From Pseudolysobacter sp. (GTDB lineage: Bacteria; Pseudomonadota; Gammaproteobacteria; Xanthomonadales; Rhodanobacteraceae), in contig JANXUW010000020.1 in assembly GCA_025351985.1 (NCBI GenBank), positions 1 through 6,729 on the forward strand: a DNA stretch of 6,729 nucleotides. The letters run 5' to 3'. This document shows, in pieces, positions 1 to 5,489 of this stretch. The first letter of the stretch is position 1. Each line of letters opens with the position of its first letter. The notes under the pieces were generated by a model that saw only the letters and a program-made list of their open reading frames with translations, had not been told where the DNA came from and did not search any database. The position numbers were made by a program, and so were the translations under genes.

Positions 1-53
1 CCCGTGCCGACGGCCTCGGCGTGACGCAGCAGGATGATGTGGCGTTTACTCAT
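1..53 (-). CDS. SixA-type histidine phosphatase, N-terminal fragment
   Basis: Only the first 17 codons are present; the gene runs off the left edge of the window. The peptide begins MSKRHIILLRHAEAVGT. A short beta-strand followed by L-R-H-A-E-A (Arg10, His11) is the phosphohistidine active-site motif of the histidine phosphatase (phosphoglycerate mutase-like) superfamily. The A-E-A variant placed this close to the N-terminus is typical of SixA-like phosphohistidine phosphatases, which dephosphorylate histidine-phosphorylated proteins. The start is supported by a good Shine-Dalgarno sequence five bases upstream. The gene has the same orientation as the SPOR/argS pair but lies 629 bases beyond the SPOR stop, so it is probably a separate transcript. 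Family assignment is fairly safe from the motif. The substrate, and the choice of SixA over other small members of the superfamily, cannot be decided from 17 residues. Confidence 0.7.
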   Translation of the reverse strand, partial: MSKRHIILLRHAEAVGT

Positions 54-409
54 GAGTTCTCTCCATTGGGCGCGGCTGGGTCGTCTCCGCATGTGCGGTG
101 AGCGGTTCGCCCTATGTTGCCTGAATTGCGCGCGAGTGTGGGTGTCGGTCGATGGATGCTGAGCGTGGTTTACATAGCCAGGCATTTTTTGACAGCTTGC
201 AATCACGCAAGGGCCGATGAGCGGCGCAGCCGCCCTATCCGATGAAGCTGGGAGATCGGGGACCCCCACAATGGAGATCGCGGATTGTGATCGTACTTAC
301 GGTTGCAAGATACTGAGCTTTTTCCGGCGGGTAACGAAGCGCCGTCCTCGGAATCATTCTGGCGTTTGTTGGGTTTCGTCTCACCAGACTCACCTCATTC
401 GCCAAATCC
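54..409. other. Non-coding stretch upstream of the phosphatase gene
   Basis: No reading frame here resembles a protein. The short frames are composition-driven and run into the adjacent repeat element. The stretch must hold the promoter and leader of the phosphatase gene, but no convincing -35/-10 pair is visible on the minus strand. Two small inverted repeats can be seen: CTTGC/GCAAG around a 6-base loop (196-211), and CACAAT/ATTGTG separated by 11 bases (267-289). The second has the spacing of a possible dimeric regulator site, but nothing identifies a regulator. No tRNA or known riboswitch pattern was recognised. Confidence 0.5.
59..64 (-). promoter_or_regulatory. Shine-Dalgarno of the histidine phosphatase gene
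   Basis: On the minus strand GGAGAG lies five bases before the ATG at 53. This is the strongest ribosome binding site among the minus-strand genes here and fixes the start of the partial gene. Confidence 0.65.
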
Positions 410-428
410 AGGGAACCCCTGATTAACC
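410..428 (+). repeat. Left terminal inverted repeat of the MITE-like element
   Basis: The 19-base left end differs from the reverse complement of the right end only at its ninth base (C here, T in the other arm). Confidence 0.8.
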
Positions 429-492
429 TACTGCGCTCGATAATTTGCGCGCCGGCGGTGCTCGGACTGCGAAGGCAGGATGCTGAAGCGAA

Positions 493-509
493 CATTCGCG
501 CAGCGAATG
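493..509. repeat. Hairpin in the core of the MITE-like element
   Basis: CATTCG and CGAATG form a perfect 6-bp stem around the loop CGCAG. It is the only perfect palindrome found in the element core and resembles the REP-like cores common in Xanthomonadales intergenic DNA (inference from memory). Confidence 0.6.
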
Positions 510-611
510 GCCCGCAGGGCGAGTCGCGGATGCGGCGAGTCACCCTCATTTACGAGTAGTAAACTCCGGTTCCCGCGCTCCGGCGACGCGCAAATTCTCT
601 TCGCTCGCTAC

Positions 612-630
612 GGTTAATCAGAGGTTCCCT
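612..630 (-). repeat. Right terminal inverted repeat of the MITE-like element
   Basis: The 19-base right end, read on the minus strand, begins AGGGAACC as does the left end. The base pairs formed between the two arms could also make this a large hairpin in RNA reading through from the SPOR gene, possibly acting as a transcript end. Confidence 0.8.
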
Positions 631-682
631 AACGCTGCGCAAAGTCGCATAAATAATCGCACAACGGTTGAGTGATATCGGC

Positions 683-1381
683 CTATTGCCCCGCAACCTC
701 TTTCATCGCGATCGCGCTGATGCCGTTGTCGCTCAAGGTTTTCTTCGCGACTTCCAATGCGCTGGCGCTCGGATACGGCCCTACTCGGACGCGGTTCCAG
801 GTCTTGCCGTTGACCGTGACGGTCTGCACTTTGGCGGTGATGCCGAGCAGCGCGAGTTTGGCTTTCACCGTATCGGCCTCTTTGGAGTCCGGGAACGAGC
901 CTGCCTGCAGCACATAATGCGCACCGGTGTCGGTGGCAGCCGGCGTGGTGCCCGCTGTTGCGGTCGCCGGATTGGCGGTTTGGCCGGTTGCGGTTTGGCT
1001 CTGCGCCTGCGCGGCGGCGGCCTGTTGCTTGGCGGCTTCGGCGCGCGCTTTCGCGGTGAGCTCGGCATCCGGAATCACGACTTCCATTTCCGGCAGCACG
1101 CTGTAGAAATCGTAGGTCTTGCGTGGCGCGGCGGGCGGTATTTTGTCCTTCGGTTTGCCGTTTTCATCGGCGACACCAGGATCGCTTTCGCGCGGCGCAG
1201 TGGCGTCCGCATTCGGTTGCGGCTGGTTGTGCTTGCGCAGCGACGGCATCCAGTCCTTGAACAGAACCAGCACCGACAATGCCAGCCCCATCAGCACACC
1301 GATGCCGATCAGTACCCAGGCCGGCAAAGACTTCTGCGTGTTGCCGCGCGTCGCCTGCTTGCCGCGTTTTGCTGCTGCCAT
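683..1381 (-). CDS. FtsN-like SPOR-domain membrane protein
   Basis: A 232-residue bitopic inner-membrane protein. It has a short basic cytoplasmic N-terminus (Lys/Arg-rich, residues 1-19), one transmembrane helix (about 21-41), then a periplasmic part. The motif YDFYSVLPEMEVVIPD (90-105) is typical of FtsN-like proteins of this class. An Ala/Gln/Thr-rich flexible linker follows (about 108-152), then a C-terminal SPOR domain (about 154-228) that includes YVLQAGSF and NRVRVGPY. SPOR domains bind denuded peptidoglycan strands at division septa, so a role in septal cell-wall synthesis or sensing is likely. The start at 1381 is chosen because it has GGAG eight bases upstream, puts a basic segment before the helix, and overlaps the argS stop as TAATG. 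A GTG at 1453 in the same frame would add 24 residues inside argS and is less likely. Whether this is the true FtsN or a paralogue (DedD-like) cannot be settled here. Confidence 0.88.
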   Translation of the reverse strand: MAAAKRGKQATRGNTQKSLPAWVLIGIGVLMGLALSVLVLFKDWMPSLRKHNQPQPNADATAPRESDPGVADENGKPKDKIPPAAPRKTYDFYSVLPEMEVVIPDAELTAKARAEAAKQQAAAAQAQSQTATGQTANPATATAGTTPAATDTGAHYVLQAGSFPDSKEADTVKAKLALLGITAKVQTVTVNGKTWNRVRVGPYPSASALEVAKKTLSDNGISAIAMKEVAGQ

Positions 1382-3066
1382 TACATTTTCTCCGGGGCAC
1401 AAACGCCCAGTAAATCCAGTCCGTTGTGCAGCACCTGCTGTGTCGCCGCGCACAGGTTCAAACGCGCATCGCGCAGATTATCATCGGCCACAAGAATCGC
1501 TTCGCCGTTGTAATACGCGTGGAAGGCTGTGGCGAGATCACGCAGATATTGCGCGAGCATATGCGGTTCGAGATTTTGCGCCGCGGCGTCGAGCATTTCC
1601 GGATAACGCGACAGCTCAACCATCAGCAGCTGTTCGAAATTGCTCGTGAGCAGCGCGAGTTGGGCGAGGCCGTTGTCGCGATTCCAGCCGAGTCCGCGCT
1701 CGCCCAGTTGGCGCTGCAAACTGCAGACGCGCGCATGCGCATACTGGATGTAATAAACGGGATTGTCGTTCGACTGCGAACGCGCCAGATCGATGTCGAA
1801 TATCAGCTGCGAATCGACCTTGCGTGCGACCAGGAAATACCGCGTCGCATCGCAGCCGACTTCATCGATCAAATCGCGCAAGGTGACATAACTGCCAGCG
1901 CGCTTCGATAGTTTTACTTCCTCGCCGCCGCGCATCACCGTCACCATCTGATGCAGCACGTAATCCGGCCAGCCTTTCGGAATCTGCATGTTCAGCGCTT
2001 GCAGACCGGCGCGTACGCGGGTAATCGTGCTGTGATGATCGGCGCCCTGCTCGTTGATCGCGCGACCGAAACCGCGCTGCCATTTGGTCACGTGATAGGC
2101 GACATCCGGCACAAAATACGTGTAGCCGCCATCCGACTTGCGCATGACGCGATCCTTGTCGTCACCGAACTCGGTCGTGCGCAAATACATTGCGCCATCC
2201 GCTTCGTAAGTATGCCCGCTCGCGATTAATTGCTGCACGGTTTTTTCGACGCGGCCTTCGCTATACAGCGAGCTTTCGAGGTAATACACATCGAACTCGA
2301 CGCCGAACGCCTGCAGATCGAGCACCTGTTCGCGGCGCAAACTCGCGACCGCGAAACGGCGGATCGCATCGAGATCGTCGACAACACCGCTCGCGACAAT
2401 ATGCTGGCCATCGGCATCGACGGACTCACCCGCGAGAAACGCGCGCGCGACTTCGCTGATGTAATGACCGCGGTAGCCGTCTTCGGGCCAACCGGTTTGT
2501 TCGGGTTCGATGCCGCGCGCACGCGCCTGTACCGACAGCGCGAGATTGTTGATCTGCGCGCCGGCATCGTTGTAATAATACTCGCGGCTGACATCCCAGC
2601 CGATCGCGCCGAGCAGGCGCGCAAGACAATCGCCGACCGCCGCACCGCGGCCATGACCGACATGCAGCGGCCCGGTCGGATTGGCCGAGACGAATTCGAT
2701 CTGCAGCTTGCGACCGGCGCCGATGTTGCTGCGACCGTAAGTTGCGCCAGCGCCGAGGATCGTGCGGACTTCGTTCTGGTACGCCGCCGCGCTGAGGAAA
2801 AAATTGATGAAACCCGGTCCGGCAATTTCGATCTTAGCGATATCGGTCGATGGCGGCAAAACCTGCACGAGTGCCTCGGCGATTTCGCGCGGCTTGCGTG
2901 CGGCCGCCTTGGCCAGCAACAGCGCGACATTGCACGCGTAATCGCCATGCTCGCGGCTGCGCGTGCGCTCGATGACAAAGGCGGGCGCGACATCGGCCGG
3001 CAGCATGCCTTGGGTCTTGAGCGCATCGAGCGCGTGGGCAACGAGATCGCGGATGTGGTCTTTCAT
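1381..3066 (-). CDS. argS: Arginyl-tRNA synthetase (class I)
   Basis: A cytoplasmic enzyme that charges tRNA(Arg) with arginine using ATP; essential for translation. The 561-residue product is close to the usual bacterial length (577 in E. coli). Domains in order: the ArgRS-specific N-terminal tRNA-recognition domain (about 1-85), a Rossmann catalytic core with [14 protein letters not shown] (127-140; HVGH is the HIGH signature at 135-138), [18 protein letters not shown] (341-358), the degenerate second signature KLSKR (385-389), and a helical DALR anticodon-binding domain (about 435-561, starting at [12 protein letters not shown]). The changed KMSKS is normal for many ArgRS enzymes. The start at 3066 matches the usual N-terminus ([13 protein letters not shown]); an upstream in-frame extension to 3177 crosses the likely promoter. 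The ribosome site is weak (TGGA). The stop codon shares one base with the start of the SPOR gene, so the two are co-transcribed. Confidence 0.97.
   Translation of the reverse strand: MKDHIRDLVAHALDALKTQGMLPADVAPAFVIERTRSREHGDYACNVALLLAKAAARKPREIAEALVQVLPPSTDIAKIEIAGPGFINFFLSAAAYQNEVRTILGAGATYGRSNIGAGRKLQIEFVSANPTGPLHVGHGRGAAVGDCLARLLGAIGWDVSREYYYNDAGAQINNLALSVQARARGIEPEQTGWPEDGYRGHYISEVARAFLAGESVDADGQHIVASGVVDDLDAIRRFAVASLRREQVLDLQAFGVEFDVYYLESSLYSEGRVEKTVQQLIASGHTYEADGAMYLRTTEFGDDKDRVMRKSDGGYTYFVPDVAYHVTKWQRGFGRAINEQGADHHSTITRVRAGLQALNMQIPKGWPDYVLHQMVTVMRGGEEVKLSKRAGSYVTLRDLIDEVGCDATRYFLVARKVDSQLIFDIDLARSQSNDNPVYYIQYAHARVCSLQRQLGERGLGWNRDNGLAQLALLTSNFEQLLMVELSRYPEMLDAAAQNLEPHMLAQYLRDLATAFHAYYNGEAILVADDNLRDARLNLCAATQQVLHNGLDLLGVCAPEKM
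1390..1393 (-). promoter_or_regulatory. Shine-Dalgarno of the SPOR gene inside argS
   Basis: GGAG on the minus strand, eight bases before the ATG at 1381, lies within the last codons of argS. It decides the start of the SPOR protein and suggests ribosomes finishing argS can re-initiate directly. Confidence 0.6.
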
Positions 3067-3091
3067 GGCAGTTCCAGAAACAAAGCGGACT

Positions 3092-3097
3092 ATTGTA
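3092..3097 (-). promoter_or_regulatory. Candidate -10 box of argS
   Basis: TACAAT on the minus strand (five of six consensus bases) stands out in GC-rich DNA 25 bases before the argS start codon, implying a short leader of about 20 bases. The expected -35 region holds only a poor match (TTCTGC), so it may be a weak or activator-dependent promoter. If correct, argS and the SPOR gene are transcribed separately from the HD gene upstream. Confidence 0.4.
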
Positions 3098-3174
3098 GTC
3101 GGCGCGGCGCTGGCGCAGAAAGGGAATTTACGCCTGTGGCGCGGCGCGGTGCGGTTTGTGAGCGTTTTTGTTGT

Positions 3175-3184
3175 CATCGCGATG
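3175..3184. repeat. Perfect 10-bp palindrome upstream of argS
   Basis: CATCGCGATG is fully self-complementary, and flanking TTG and CAA extend the symmetry with one unpaired base. It lies about 80 bases upstream of the candidate argS -10 box, a position where a regulator could bind, but no regulator is identified. Confidence 0.4.
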
Positions 3185-3371
3185 CAATGTTTTCGCCCTA
3201 AGCTGCGCCCATCGAGCAGCCTCGGCGTAGCGCCAGCGCTCCGCGAAAGGAAAAGATGCCATGCGGGATGCGCTTGGTGTCGGGTGCAGGGAAGCGCCGT
3301 TTTGTTTCGGGGTTCTGCAACAGAGCCCGATCACTGCAGCTGCGGCTGCGTGGTGTTACTTCCACAGCGTC

Positions 3372-3392
3372 ACTCCTTGCTGAGCGAGGAGT
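3372..3392. repeat. 9-bp hairpin downstream of the HD gene
   Basis: ACTCCTTGC pairs with GCGAGGAGT (one G-U in plus-strand RNA) around a TGA loop. It starts about 40 bases beyond the HD gene stop and could help end that transcript, but no run of U follows it on the minus strand. Confidence 0.4.
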
Positions 3393-3433
3393 TTGCCCCT
3401 TGACTCAAAAGGCTATCGGCGGCGTGCGTCATG

Positions 3434-4513
3434 TCAGGCGATGCCGGCGACGACCTCGCGATAAATCGCGATCACACCGTCGCCGGTTTTTGGCATGCCG
3501 TGCATCGCGACGCGCGCGCGCAAGGCCATCGTTTGCGCCTGCAGCCGCGCGGCGTTTTCCTGCTTCGCCGCCTCGAACGTGGCGCGTCCGATATCCGAAT
3601 GAAAACGATGCAGGTCGAAAAAATAACGCTCCTGGCCATCGGTCAGAAACGCCAGCACCGGTGCGGCCGAAGTTTCATCCTGCAGGCTGCGATGACTGCG
3701 CATCTCGCGCTCGCGACACAGACGTTCCGCACTCGCGGCAAATACCGGAAATGGCGCGGCGACATTCGCGGTATCCAGGTCGGCGGCCAGCAACGCCAGC
3801 GGTAGCGCGTGTCGCAGATCTTCATCGCTGCGCCAGTCCGGCAGATGATCGTCGAGCTTGCGATCCAGCCGCTGCGCCAGCACGCCGCCGCTTTGTGCGA
3901 GTTCGGCGCTGTTGTATTCGAGATCGTTCGGCGCCGGGCGCGCATCGAACGTGCTGCCGGCGATCATCAGCGCCATCGATTTGTACAGCGCGAGCGAGGT
4001 GCTGTCACCGAAGCCGCAAATCTGCAGGATGCGAAACGTTTCCTCGATGCTGGCCTGCTCGTTGCTGCCGACGCCGGCGACAAATTGCGGCTTCTCGCGC
4101 TGGCGCAGATCGTGGCCGGCGGCAAACAGCGACAGCAGATACCAGTCGCGCAGTTGCAGCCCGTTCACGCCGATGTGATCGAGCAGACAATCGATGCGCG
4201 TACCGAGAATTTCCAGGATATGTTCTTCGTTGTGGTAGGCGTGAAAATCCGTACCCCACGAACCATGCCGCAGCGCGAGTCGGCAGAACGCGATCAGCAG
4301 GGTATTTTCGCCGCGCTCGACATCGGCCGCATGATGCAGCTGCCATTGCGGCACCGCGCTGACGCGTTCGCGCCGCCGTTGCAGCAGCGCCAGCAAATCC
4401 GGGCGTCGCGCGCTGACGAGCGCGCGCGCCGTCGCCGCATCCGCGACGTGTTGCTCGATTTCGTCGGGCGGAAATTTTCGAGGAAACTGCAGCAGCATCG
4501 CCGTCTTGGGCAT
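3434..4513 (-). CDS. Uncharacterised HD-superfamily metal-dependent phosphohydrolase
   Basis: A 359-residue, probably cytoplasmic protein with no signal peptide or membrane segment. It carries the full set of HD metal ligands: Y-H-N-E-E-H (His94, His98), F-A-A-G-H-D (His134, Asp135), and A-A-D-L-D (Asp245 or Asp247). N-E-Q-A-S at 151-155 and M-I-A-G-S-T at 183-188 add to the pattern. The order YHNxxH, HD, NExxS, I..T, DL recalls predicted HD phosphohydrolases of the COG4339 kind and, more distantly, cyclic-nucleotide phosphodiesterases. The reaction is probably metal-dependent hydrolysis of a phosphate ester or nucleotide, with unknown substrate. The C-terminal 110 residues after the HD core are Arg/Ala-rich, helical, and unassigned. 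The start is uncertain: an in-frame ATG at 4588 would add 25 odd Cys-containing residues, another lies at 4498, and none has a good ribosome site. The gene follows radC in the same direction after about 100 bases. Confidence 0.75.
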   Translation of the reverse strand: MPKTAMLLQFPRKFPPDEIEQHVADAATARALVSARRPDLLALLQRRRERVSAVPQWQLHHAADVERGENTLLIAFCRLALRHGSWGTDFHAYHNEEHILEILGTRIDCLLDHIGVNGLQLRDWYLLSLFAAGHDLRQREKPQFVAGVGSNEQASIEETFRILQICGFGDSTSLALYKSMALMIAGSTFDARPAPNDLEYNSAELAQSGGVLAQRLDRKLDDHLPDWRSDEDLRHALPLALLAADLDTANVAAPFPVFAASAERLCREREMRSHRSLQDETSAAPVLAFLTDGQERYFFDLHRFHSDIGRATFEAAKQENAARLQAQTMALRARVAMHGMPKTGDGVIAIYREVVAGIA

Positions 4514-4615
4514 CGCACACAGACATCCGTTTGGAGTGCACGGATTGTGCTCGAAGCGCGCAAAAAAACCTATCGCTAAAAGTGCCATTGCGACGTAGTT
4601 GGCAAAAAGCCCTGC

Positions 4616-5290
4616 TCAAATCCAGCCGCGTTGGGCGAGCGAGGTCGGCACGCCGCGACCGACGATGAAATGATCGAGCACACGCACATCGATCAAGGCC
4701 AGCGCGTCGCGCAAATGCCGTGTGATATCGCGGTCGGCCTGGCTCGGTTCGGCCACGCCGGACGGATGATTGTGCGCGAAAATAACCGCTGCGGCATTCA
4801 GTGCCAGGCAACGTCGCACCACTTCGCGCGGATGCACGCTGGCGCCATCGATGGTGCCGCGGAACAACTCCTCGCACGCGATCACGCGCTGGCGCTGATC
4901 GAGGAAAACGCACGCAAATACTTCGTACGAATAGCCGCCGAGCCGCGCCTTGAGATAGTCGGCGCACGCGCCGGGATGGGTCAACGCGGCATCGCGTTTG
5001 AGCTCCTCGCCGAGATAACGGCGCGCCAGTTCGAGCGCCGCCAGCAGCTTGCAGGCCTTGGCCGGGCCGAGGCCGGAGGCTTCGAGCAACTGCGCGATAT
5101 CGAGCTCCAGCAGCGTGCGCAAACTGCCGCAGCGTTGCAGCAATTCGCGACCGAGATCGACGGCGCTCTGGCCACGCCGGCCGCTGCCGAGAAACAATGC
5201 GAGTAACTCCGCATCGGATAACGCTGCGGCGCCGCGCTCCAGCAATTTTTCGCGCGGGCGTTCGCCGACCGGCCAATCGCGAATGCTCAT
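4616..5290 (-). CDS. radC: RadC family JAB/MPN-domain protein
   Basis: A 224-residue cytoplasmic protein of the usual RadC length (UPF0758). The N-terminus [17 protein letters not shown] is the standard family start and decides in favour of ATG at 5290 over a TTG at 5320. A helix-hairpin-helix region (about 60-92, including [19 protein letters not shown]) suggests DNA contact. The C-terminal JAB domain carries [15 protein letters not shown] (143-157) and the metal motif H-x-H-x7-S-x2-D as His173, His175, Ser183 and Asp186 in [15 protein letters not shown]. All zinc-ligand positions are intact. The family was named for a supposed DNA-repair role that was later traced to recG in E. coli; its true function is not settled. 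It lies divergent from coaBC, as in E. coli, and about 100 bases ahead of the HD gene on the same strand. Confidence 0.96.
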   Translation of the reverse strand: MSIRDWPVGERPREKLLERGAAALSDAELLALFLGSGRRGQSAVDLGRELLQRCGSLRTLLELDIAQLLEASGLGPAKACKLLAALELARRYLGEELKRDAALTHPGACADYLKARLGGYSYEVFACVFLDQRQRVIACEELFRGTIDGASVHPREVVRRCLALNAAAVIFAHNHPSGVAEPSQADRDITRHLRDALALIDVRVLDHFIVGRGVPTSLAQRGWI

Positions 5291-5323
5291 GCGCGAATTT
5301 CGCCGGAATGATTTCGACAACCA

Positions 5324-5351
5324 AATTCAGGCGGAATAGCGGACCGGTCAA
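5324..5351 (-). promoter_or_regulatory. Candidate radC promoter
   Basis: On the minus strand TTGACC (5351-5346) and TGAATT (5329-5324) are 16 bases apart, giving a transcript start about 27 bases before the radC ATG. The -35 matches five of six consensus bases; the -10 matches only three. An 8-bp palindrome GACCGGTC (5342-5349) overlaps the -35. This is suggestive only. Confidence 0.3.
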
Positions 5352-5407
5352 TTTGCGTGTGGTGTCGCGCTGTCATACCGAGGCCTTTGCGGGTGTTTCA
5401 GCATAAA

Positions 5408-5425
5408 CGCCGGCCATTGCCGGCG
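5408..5425. repeat. Perfect palindrome in the radC/coaBC divergent spacer
   Basis: CGCCGGC and GCCGGCG form a perfect 7-bp inverted repeat around CATT, 64 bases before the coaBC start and 117 bases before the radC start. It could be an operator shared by the divergent genes, or a single copy of a dispersed palindromic repeat. There is no U-tract, so it does not look like a terminator. Confidence 0.5.
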
Positions 5426-5489
5426 ACAGCGGCGCGTGGCACGAATTCCGGTAAGCTATCGGCGCGTTGTTTTGTGAGCATTTTCGTAC

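Larger units (their letters stand above)
410..630. mobile_element. MITE-like element with terminal inverted repeats
   Basis: This 221-bp segment starts with AGGGAACCCCTGATTAACC and ends with GGTTAATCAGAGGTTCCCT. The two are inverted repeats that agree at 18 of 19 positions. The symmetry continues inward imperfectly: AATTTGCGCG at 442-451 is matched by its reverse complement at 587-596, giving arms of roughly 45 to 60 bases. The core contains a perfect hairpin (CATTCG/CGAATG, 493-509) and a direct repeat GGCGAGTC (518-525 and 534-541). No transposase is encoded, so the element looks non-autonomous. No clear target-site duplication is visible at either end. It sits 52 bases beyond the SPOR gene stop, in intergenic DNA. 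The inverted-repeat structure is seen directly; calling it mobile is inference that needs further copies in the genome. Confidence 0.7.
3098..3433. other. Hairpin-rich non-coding gap between the HD gene and argS
   Basis: A 336-base stretch between two co-oriented genes with no frame that looks like a protein. It contains four small palindromic structures: CATCGCGATG (3175-3184), an imperfect stem GCGTAGCGC/GCGCTCCGC (3225-3244), GGGTTCTG/CAGAGCCC around CAA (3310-3328), and ACTCCTTGC/GCGAGGAGT around TGA (3372-3392). The last two each contain one pair that is G-U in a plus-strand RNA but a mismatch in a minus-strand RNA. None is followed by a clear U-tract, so a standard intrinsic terminator for the HD gene is not evident. 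It may be remnants of repeats, a Rho-dependent end, or a small RNA; none can be chosen from sequence alone. Confidence 0.45.

Noticed and set aside
189..194. Plus-strand TTGACA as a promoter
   Set aside because: A perfect -35 hexamer, but no -10-like sequence occurs 15-19 bases downstream and no plus-strand gene follows.
235..549. A 104-codon minus-strand frame upstream of the phosphatase gene
   Set aside because: More than a third of it lies within the MITE-like element, and it has no ribosome site or protein-like features. Such frames are common by-products of GC-rich repeats.
3308..3329. SRP, 6S or tRNA-like RNA around the CGGGGTTCTG hairpin
   Set aside because: The hairpin loosely recalls structured RNA ends, but the conserved core sequences of 4.5S and 6S RNA and the T-loop of tRNA are absent on both strands.
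3256..4362. A 368-codon plus-strand frame opposite the HD gene
   Set aside because: Composition is Arg/Ala/Cys-rich without any domain; the minus-strand frame carries a complete HD ligand set.
4601..4611. GGC-AAAAA-GCC between radC and the HD gene as a terminator
   Set aside because: The stem is only three pairs, and no U-tract follows it on the minus strand.
4005..5351. A 448-codon minus-strand frame spanning radC and part of the HD gene
   Set aside because: It is another frame of two recognised genes, extremely Arg-rich, and spans their intergenic gap. RadC and HD motifs lie in the other frames.
5437..5455. Sigma-54 promoter upstream of coaBC (TGGCACG)
   Set aside because: The -24 part matches well, but the -12 position reads CCGGT rather than TTGCT, losing the invariant GC at the required spacing.
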